A stretch of DNA of 64,000 nt. Origin: a virus. The stretch lies in IMG/VR virus record IMGVR_UViG_3300005095_000072, positions 1 through 64,000 of that record, one strand, 5' to 3'. The notes under the pieces are model-generated. The model was not told the DNA's origin. It worked only from the letters and a program-made list of their open reading frames with translations, and ran no database searches. Shown one piece after another: positions 59,510 to 64,000 of this stretch (positions are counted from its first letter, which is position 1; each line of letters begins with the position of its first letter). The translations under genes and the position numbers were made by a program.

Positions 59510-61094
59510 AGAACAGGTAGATTTATTTCATGTATCTAAGGTAAATAAGTTATCTAAAGCAAGACTTCATAAGTTAAGAGATATGGTGATATTTAAAAAC
59601 TCTCCATATCTTAATAAAGAAACTTTTGAAAAAGCATATAACAAATATAAAAAATATGTTAATTATAAATGGAAGAACTTACTTCATAAATCAGATGAAG
59701 AGTTATCTCAAATAATGATGGCTTGTGCTTATAATTATTATCTCAACAAAGACCATTATTTAAAACAAAGACCAGATGCAAATACAAGAGATTTAACTTT
59801 ATTCTTAGATACTAGATTATCTAAAGCCTATGATAGAAAAAATAAAATGTTATTGAAAAATAAGCTAGGTATAGTATTTCTTAATTATTTTGTTAAGGAA
59901 TTTATCATAGCAACCAGGGTAGATGGTAAAGAAGATAAGTCAGTATTGAAAACATCTGAAAATTGGAAACAGTTGTATAGAACTACAATAAAAACAGTTT
60001 ATCTTGGAGATGACCCAACCCCTGCAAATATATTTTCTACATTGAGGTTTAGTGATGGAGCACAGATACCATCTAATTTTAGACCTTTAAGTGCAGGTTG
60101 GATATTTTATAATTATGGTTTTTTACCTAATAAAGATAAAACTAAAGATATATATTTGCATTGTAGCTCTGAAGGGTTTTTAGGAAGATTGTTGTCGACT
60201 TTTTATATAGCATACCATAATCCTAATTATAATATACATTACTATACTATAGACCCAAATATTAATGTAGTAAAAGCTTTTGATGAAGTGGTAGAGTTTC
60301 TTAAAGATTATGGAAAAGTTAAGAACTGGTTTCCTAAGATTTTTAATATAGGTTCTGAACAAGATGAAGCTGATTTTTATAAATTGTATGGTAAGAAGTT
60401 CCATGTATCATTCACAAGCCCACCTTATTTTAATTTAGAAAAATATGCAGAGACTTATACAATACAGGCAGTCTTAGACATTGAAAATAAAACCAAAAAA
60501 GAATACTATGTAATTGATGATAAAAAAGAAAATATTACTTATATAGAAGCATTGAAGTTATATAGAAAGGGCAACACTGTTTTGTATAAAGATAATAATT
60601 TTAATATAGAAGAGAAACATAGTGAGAGTGATAAAATAGAAATAATAGATAGAGGTCAATACAGACAAGAACTTGCTAGTAAGTTAAAAATAGGTGATAA
60701 GATAAAGAGAAACAACTTGGTATATAAGATTATTAAAGTGAATAAAGTAGGTCAATCAATGAGATTTAAATCTTATGATGCTTGGAATGAGTATTTTTTG
60801 AGACCAACTGTAAAGAACATATATAACTGTTTAAACGATAGTTGTTATTTGTTGTTAAATGTAGTTAATATAAAAACTCATCCAACTTTAGAAAATGATA
60901 CCATTAGAATAGCAAAAGAGAATAATTTTAAACATATAGATACATTGAAGTTCAAAATACAAAGAGTACCGGGTTCTGTTAAACTTAAAGATGGTAGCAC
61001 AGTTCTCCTGAAAGAGTTTAAGAAAGATTGGGAACCGATATTTGTATTTCAAAAAGGAGAAGATAAAAATAAAGTTGTTAAATCTGACGAGTAA
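59487..61094 (+). CDS. Large DNA methylase-like protein (SPPY motif)
   Basis: 535 residues from GTG 59487 (AAAGGA upstream). Motif IV T-S-P-P-Y-F (310-315) fits an amino-methyltransferase of the N4-cytosine or N6-adenine type. The region 222-240 (Y-L-H-C-S-S-E-G-F-L-G-R-L-L-S) stands where phage methylases have D-x-x-A-G-x-G-G-R-L and keeps only part of it. An extra basic segment near 330-410 follows motif IV. R-P-T-V-K-N-I-Y-N-C and L-L-L-N-V complete the core. A protective or epigenetic phage methylase is likely. Confidence 0.6.
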   Translation: MSQKEISKEQVDLFHVSKVNKLSKARLHKLRDMVIFKNSPYLNKETFEKAYNKYKKYVNYKWKNLLHKSDEELSQIMMACAYNYYLNKDHYLKQRPDANTRDLTLFLDTRLSKAYDRKNKMLLKNKLGIVFLNYFVKEFIIATRVDGKEDKSVLKTSENWKQLYRTTIKTVYLGDDPTPANIFSTLRFSDGAQIPSNFRPLSAGWIFYNYGFLPNKDKTKDIYLHCSSEGFLGRLLSTFYIAYHNPNYNIHYYTIDPNINVVKAFDEVVEFLKDYGKVKNWFPKIFNIGSEQDEADFYKLYGKKFHVSFTSPPYFNLEKYAETYTIQAVLDIENKTKKEYYVIDDKKENITYIEALKLYRKGNTVLYKDNNFNIEEKHSESDKIEIIDRGQYRQELASKLKIGDKIKRNNLVYKIIKVNKVGQSMRFKSYDAWNEYFLRPTVKNIYNCLNDSCYLLLNVVNIKTHPTLENDTIRIAKENNFKHIDTLKFKIQRVPGSVKLKDGSTVLLKEFKKDWEPIFVFQKGEDKNKVVKSDE

Positions 61095-61204
61095 TGATTT
61101 AACAAAATCAGGATAGAGCTATCTTAAAGATAGAGGGGATTCGGGAGGGCGAAAAACAGTTGTATGACTTTGGACGGTTATATGACTTAGAAAAGGAGTC
61201 CATT
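61095..61204 (+). promoter_or_regulatory. Leader with direct repeats before secreted basic protein
   Basis: CTATCTTAAAGATAG (about 61111-61125) is a short palindrome, followed by an unusually G-rich stretch (GGGGATTCGGGAGGGCG). Two near-identical 12-base units, GTTGTATGACTT (61159-61170) and GTTATATGACTT (61177-61188), lie 18 bases apart. They may be operator or structural elements. No clear promoter is seen. Confidence 0.4.
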
Positions 61205-61519
61205 ATGAAAAGATTTATGCTAATGCTTGTAGCAATGGTAGGTGCACTATTCAGTGCTAGTTTTGGTGGTAACAAAGGTGGTAAAGCTTCCGACCTAACT
61301 GCTGTTAAAAAAGGTAAAGCAAGTCCTCTAAGATTTACTAAAGGTAAAAAAGGAACACCTGAGTTGAAAGCAGGTAAAGGAAGACTTACAGAAACCACTA
61401 AAAAAGCTATGGATAGAAGAACCAATGTAAAAGGTGGTGGAACTACAGCAAGAGGTAAAGTCGGAGGACCAAACACTCCTAAAGTAGCTCCTACAAGAAA
61501 ACCTAGAAGAAAAAAGTAA
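61205..61519 (+). CDS. Secreted, highly basic Gly/Lys-rich protein
   Basis: 104 residues from ATG 61205 (AAAGGAG seven bases upstream). Residues 1-20 are a clear signal peptide or membrane anchor (K-R then a Met/Leu/Val/Ala core, A-S cleavage region). The rest is almost only Gly, Lys, Arg, Thr, Pro and Ala, with no acidic clusters, no aromatic core and a final R-K-P-R-R-K-K. Codon use is less ATA-rich than neighbours. Possible roles include membrane or cell-wall interaction or DNA condensation; none is proven. Single-gene unit with a terminator. Confidence 0.55.
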   Translation: MKRFMLMLVAMVGALFSASFGGNKGGKASDLTAVKKGKASPLRFTKGKKGTPELKAGKGRLTETTKKAMDRRTNVKGGGTTARGKVGGPNTPKVAPTRKPRRKK

Positions 61520-61546
61520 TTTAGCTTTTAGGAAACCAACTTTTAG

Positions 61547-61590
61547 AAAGAGTAGTTAGAGTAAAACCTGCTACTCTTTTTCTATTTATA
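61547..61590 (+). terminator. Rho-independent terminator
   Basis: AAAGAGTAG (61547-61555) pairs perfectly with CTACTCTTT (61571-61579), followed by TTTCTATTTA. Separates the secreted-protein gene from nrdA. The remaining gap to 61716 is A/T-only sequence with a possible promoter around 61660-61705 (TTTTTAGACTTGTATATATTC) but no clear consensus box. Confidence 0.75.
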
Positions 61591-61716
61591 ATAACTTCAA
61601 TTAACTTACTTCAAACAATTTAATACAACTTAATTTCCAAATCTTTTTAATTGTTAATATTTAATAGAAAGTTTTTAGACTTGTATATATTCAAATAGTA
61701 ATATATAGGAGAAAAG

Positions 61717-64000
61717 ATGAAAAGAGATATAAGAGTCCAAAAGAGAAAAGGAAATCTTGAGCCTTTAGATATATCTAAAATTAGAAAGCAAACTAAAATA
61801 GCAGAGTTGTACGAAGATACAAGTTTGTCTGAGCTGGAGGTAGACTCACATTTACAATTTTATGATGGAATAAAAACAGAAGATATACAACAAACTCTTA
61901 TAAAAACAGCAGTAGATAAAATAAGTATAAGAAGACCTAATTGGACATTTGTAGCTTCTAGGTTGTTTTTATCTGATTTATGGCATAAGTTTGGTTTAGT
62001 ATATGGTAAAGATGAAAATGAAGTAACTCTAAAAGATGTTATTGATTACGGTATCAAAAGAAAGAAATATATAAGAACTTTAAATATTGATTATACAGAA
62101 GAGCAAATAAATGAACTTCATAATTATATGGATTTTGACAGAGACCATCAATTTACTTACTTAGGTATAAAAACTTTATATGACAGATATTTAGTAAAAG
62201 AAGATAACGGTTATCCTATTGAGATGCCACAATATATGTTTATGTTGATAGCTATGTATCTTGCTGGTAAAGAACAAGATAAAATGAATTGGACTAAGAA
62301 GTTCTATGATATGATAAGTAAGTTTGAAGTAATGATGGCAACCCCAACTCTTTCAAATGCCAGAACATTAAGACATCAATTAAGCTCCTGCTATGTAGGT
62401 TCAACTCCTGATAATATAGAAGGTATCTTTGATAGTTATAAAGAAATGGCACTGTTATCTAAATATGGTGGTGGTATCGGTTGGGACTGGTCTAAGGTAA
62501 GGGCTATGAAAGGAGAGATAGCTGGATTTAAAGGGGTAGCAGGTGGTGTAGTTCCTTTTCTTAAAATTGCTAATGATTTAGCAGTAGCAGTAGACCAGTT
62601 AGGCACTCGTGCTGGGAGTATAGCAGTTTTTCTACCAACTTGGCATTTAGATTTAATGGATTTCCTAGACTTAAAAAAGAACTCAGGAGAAGAGAGAAGA
62701 AGAACACACGATTTATTTCCTGCTTTATGGATAGACGATTATTTTATGGAATGTGTAGAGCTTGATAAAGATTGGTATTTATATGACCCTCATTCTGTAA
62801 AACAAAGATATAATATAGAACTAGACGAGTTACAAGGTAACGATTTAAAAAGAATGCTGGTTAAGTTAGCTAATGATGATAAAATCCTAAAAGAAAAATT
62901 TAAAGCCAAAGAGGTATGGAGAAAAGCACTAACCTCTTATTTTGAGTCAGGTAATCCTTTTTTAGCATTTAAGGATACAGCAAACAGAAGAAACCCAAAT
63001 AAGCATAATGGTATTATACGGTCATCCAATTTGTGTGTAACAGGTGATACGAAGATATTGACTAAAGAGTTCGGTGATATTGAGATAAATAAAGTAGTTA
63101 ATCAATCTTTAACTGTTTGGAATGGAAAAGAGTGGTCTGAAAATGTTACAATAACTCAAACTGCAATAGACTATCCTAATCTGTATAAAGTGATTATAAG
63201 TAATTTTGAAGATGGAAGAGCAGTTGAAATAAAAGCCACAGATTATCATAAATGGTATAATTCTATAGGAGAAGAATTTAGAACTAAAGATTTAAAAAAA
63301 GGTATGATTTTAGAAAGCTTTATGTTGCCTGATGGAAAAATTGAAAATAAATATGTAATCACTTATATTGAGAAGTTACTTTTACCTGAAGACACTTATT
63401 GTGCTTTAGAACCTAAAAGAAACAGGTTAATGTTTAATGGAGTCTTAACTGGTAATTGTACTGAAATCTACCAAAATACCGAGCCAAATGATTATAAATA
63501 TAACCTTTGGTTTAAAGGTTATGAAACTGCTCCTATAACTTTACATGAAAATAAAATTGTTAGTGTTATAGACCAGTCTGATACTTTAGATGGATATGAA
63601 GTCTTATACACTATAACTGTTAAAGAGCTTACAGGTGGAGAACATATTCTTTTTAATATTGAAGAGAAAAATGTATCTTTCTTTGGACAAGTAACTTGTA
63701 TAGAGAAAACACAAGGTCAAAATGGTAAAACTGCTGTTTGTAATCTTGCTAGTGTAAATCTATCTAAGATAAATACTAAAAAAGATTTTGAAAGAATTAT
63801 CCCTATAGCTATAAGAGCTTTAGATAATGTTATTGATTTGAATTATTACCCAACTAAAAAAGCTGAAAGAGCTAATAAAGAGAACAGAGCTATTGGTTTA
63901 GGTATGATGGGTGAAGCACAAATGTTAGCAGATAATAAGATAATGTTTGGAACTAAGCTACATCTTGAAAAGATAAATAGTATTTGTGAAATGTTTAGTT
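61717..64000 (+). CDS. nrdA: Class I ribonucleotide reductase large subunit NrdA, with intein (partial)
   Basis: 761 codons visible; the gene runs past the window end. Start ATG 61717 with TAGGAGAAAAG. An ATP-cone-like N-terminus (1-90) is followed by the NrdA barrel: L-S-S-C-Y-V-G, S-K-Y-G-G-G-I-G, then S-N-L before an intein at residues 440-580, and C-T-E-I after it, T-A-V-C-N-L-A-S-V-N-L-S and G-L-G-M-M-G. After splicing the chain reads S-N-L-C-T-E-I, where the Cys corresponds to the thiyl-radical Cys439 of E. coli NrdA. Reduces ribonucleotides; thioredoxin at 52592 is its likely electron donor. Confidence 0.9.
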   Translation, partial: MKRDIRVQKRKGNLEPLDISKIRKQTKIAELYEDTSLSELEVDSHLQFYDGIKTEDIQQTLIKTAVDKISIRRPNWTFVASRLFLSDLWHKFGLVYGKDENEVTLKDVIDYGIKRKKYIRTLNIDYTEEQINELHNYMDFDRDHQFTYLGIKTLYDRYLVKEDNGYPIEMPQYMFMLIAMYLAGKEQDKMNWTKKFYDMISKFEVMMATPTLSNARTLRHQLSSCYVGSTPDNIEGIFDSYKEMALLSKYGGGIGWDWSKVRAMKGEIAGFKGVAGGVVPFLKIANDLAVAVDQLGTRAGSIAVFLPTWHLDLMDFLDLKKNSGEERRRTHDLFPALWIDDYFMECVELDKDWYLYDPHSVKQRYNIELDELQGNDLKRMLVKLANDDKILKEKFKAKEVWRKALTSYFESGNPFLAFKDTANRRNPNKHNGIIRSSNLCVTGDTKILTKEFGDIEINKVVNQSLTVWNGKEWSENVTITQTAIDYPNLYKVIISNFEDGRAVEIKATDYHKWYNSIGEEFRTKDLKKGMILESFMLPDGKIENKYVITYIEKLLLPEDTYCALEPKRNRLMFNGVLTGNCTEIYQNTEPNDYKYNLWFKGYETAPITLHENKIVSVIDQSDTLDGYEVLYTITVKELTGGEHILFNIEEKNVSFFGQVTCIEKTQGQNGKTAVCNLASVNLSKINTKKDFERIIPIAIRALDNVIDLNYYPTKKAERANKENRAIGLGMMGEAQMLADNKIMFGTKLHLEKINSICEMFS
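63034..63456 (+). other. Mini-intein in nrdA
   Basis: 141 residues in frame. Block A: C-V-T-G-D-T-K-I-L-T at the start. Block B: A-T-D-Y-H-K-W-Y with the T-x-x-H signature. Blocks F/G: C-A-L-E-P-K-R-N-R then F-N-G-V-L-T-G-N, followed by the +1 Cys of the extein. The penultimate residue is Gly instead of the usual His. The spacing leaves no room for a homing endonuclease. It must excise for the reductase to work. Confidence 0.85.

Noticed and set aside
61108-61476. 122-codon open frame on the - strand opposite the secreted basic protein
   Set aside because: It is the mirror of a Gly/Lys/Thr-rich gene, giving a Pro/Leu/Ser-rich product; no ribosome site and it covers a clear + strand gene.
1-64000. 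tRNA or tmRNA genes
   Set aside because: Gaps were read for T-loop (GGTTCGAATC-like) and CCA-end patterns and none fit; the few GGTTCG occurrences lie inside coding regions.

Overview
This window is 64 kb of very AT-rich DNA (roughly 70% A+T by eye). About ninety tightly packed genes are all read from the + strand. The content is that of a large, lytic-type tailed dsDNA phage: tail spikes and fibres, a lysis cassette, a near-complete self-encoded replication/recombination apparatus, nucleotide metabolism (MazG-like, ThyX, dTMP kinase, NrdA, thioredoxin) and four methyltransferase-like proteins. I see no tRNA, CRISPR array, insertion sequence or integrase. The three best promoters (19946, 23267, 31320) carry a TATAAT box preceded by TTTAAG/TTTTAAG elements, the style of sigma-70 promoters in Campylobacterota (Campylobacter, Helicobacter, Arcobacter). 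A host in that phylum is my best inference, not a proof. Both ends of the window fall inside genes.

Layout. 1-5983: tail spike/fibre genes and fibre-associated small proteins. 5994-8944: lysis region (papain-like peptidase, XhlA-like coiled-coil membrane protein, three-TM holin candidate, secreted lytic transglycosylase, i-spanin-like and lipoprotein o-spanin-like pair). 8941-10914: unknown small proteins. 10915-11236: a gene-free, strongly folded stretch, probably a structured RNA. 11237-19935: a QueC-like PP-loop enzyme, an SNF2-like helicase with an inserted domain, a DnaC-like and a DnaB-like protein (both with damaged or absent P-loops) and a MazG-like pyrophosphohydrolase. 19936-31290: a promoter with a long RNA leader, two UvrD-like helicase paralogues, a sigma-factor-like protein, a primase zinc-finger protein, the front part of a family A DNA polymerase and a J-domain protein. 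31291-35999: a second promoter and leader of the same family followed by abundant-looking basic or acidic proteins. 36002-51743: Pif1-like helicase, endonuclease VII, RecA, a DNA methylase, split SbcC halves around an SbcD and a Cas4/RecB-like nuclease, DnaQ-like exonuclease, sliding clamp and the Toprim part of primase. 52592-64000: thioredoxin, a tail-completion-like protein, methyltransferases, dTMP kinase, ThyX, HNH endonuclease, a secreted basic protein and NrdA with a mini-intein.

How it works together. The phage appears to copy and repair its DNA largely with its own machinery and to supply dTTP and deoxynucleotides itself. Several normally single proteins are divided or stripped: SbcC in two genes, primase in two genes 26 kb apart, and a DNA polymerase that stops just before catalytic motif A.

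The most unusual signal is at RNA level. Three genes (the helicase at 20384, the 269-residue protein at 31772 and thioredoxin at 52592) have a 5' leader whose sequence can pair with the region just after or across the same gene's stop codon. For the 31772 gene this is 36 uninterrupted base pairs, and all five imperfections are G-U wobbles possible only in the sense RNA. Two of these leaders also share sequence blocks and a conserved promoter. I regard this leader-plus-panhandle arrangement as the best candidate for an undescribed system here. Separately, the endonuclease VII gene has a perfect 14-bp stem abutting its start codon, an arrangement resembling the known control of T4 gene 49.
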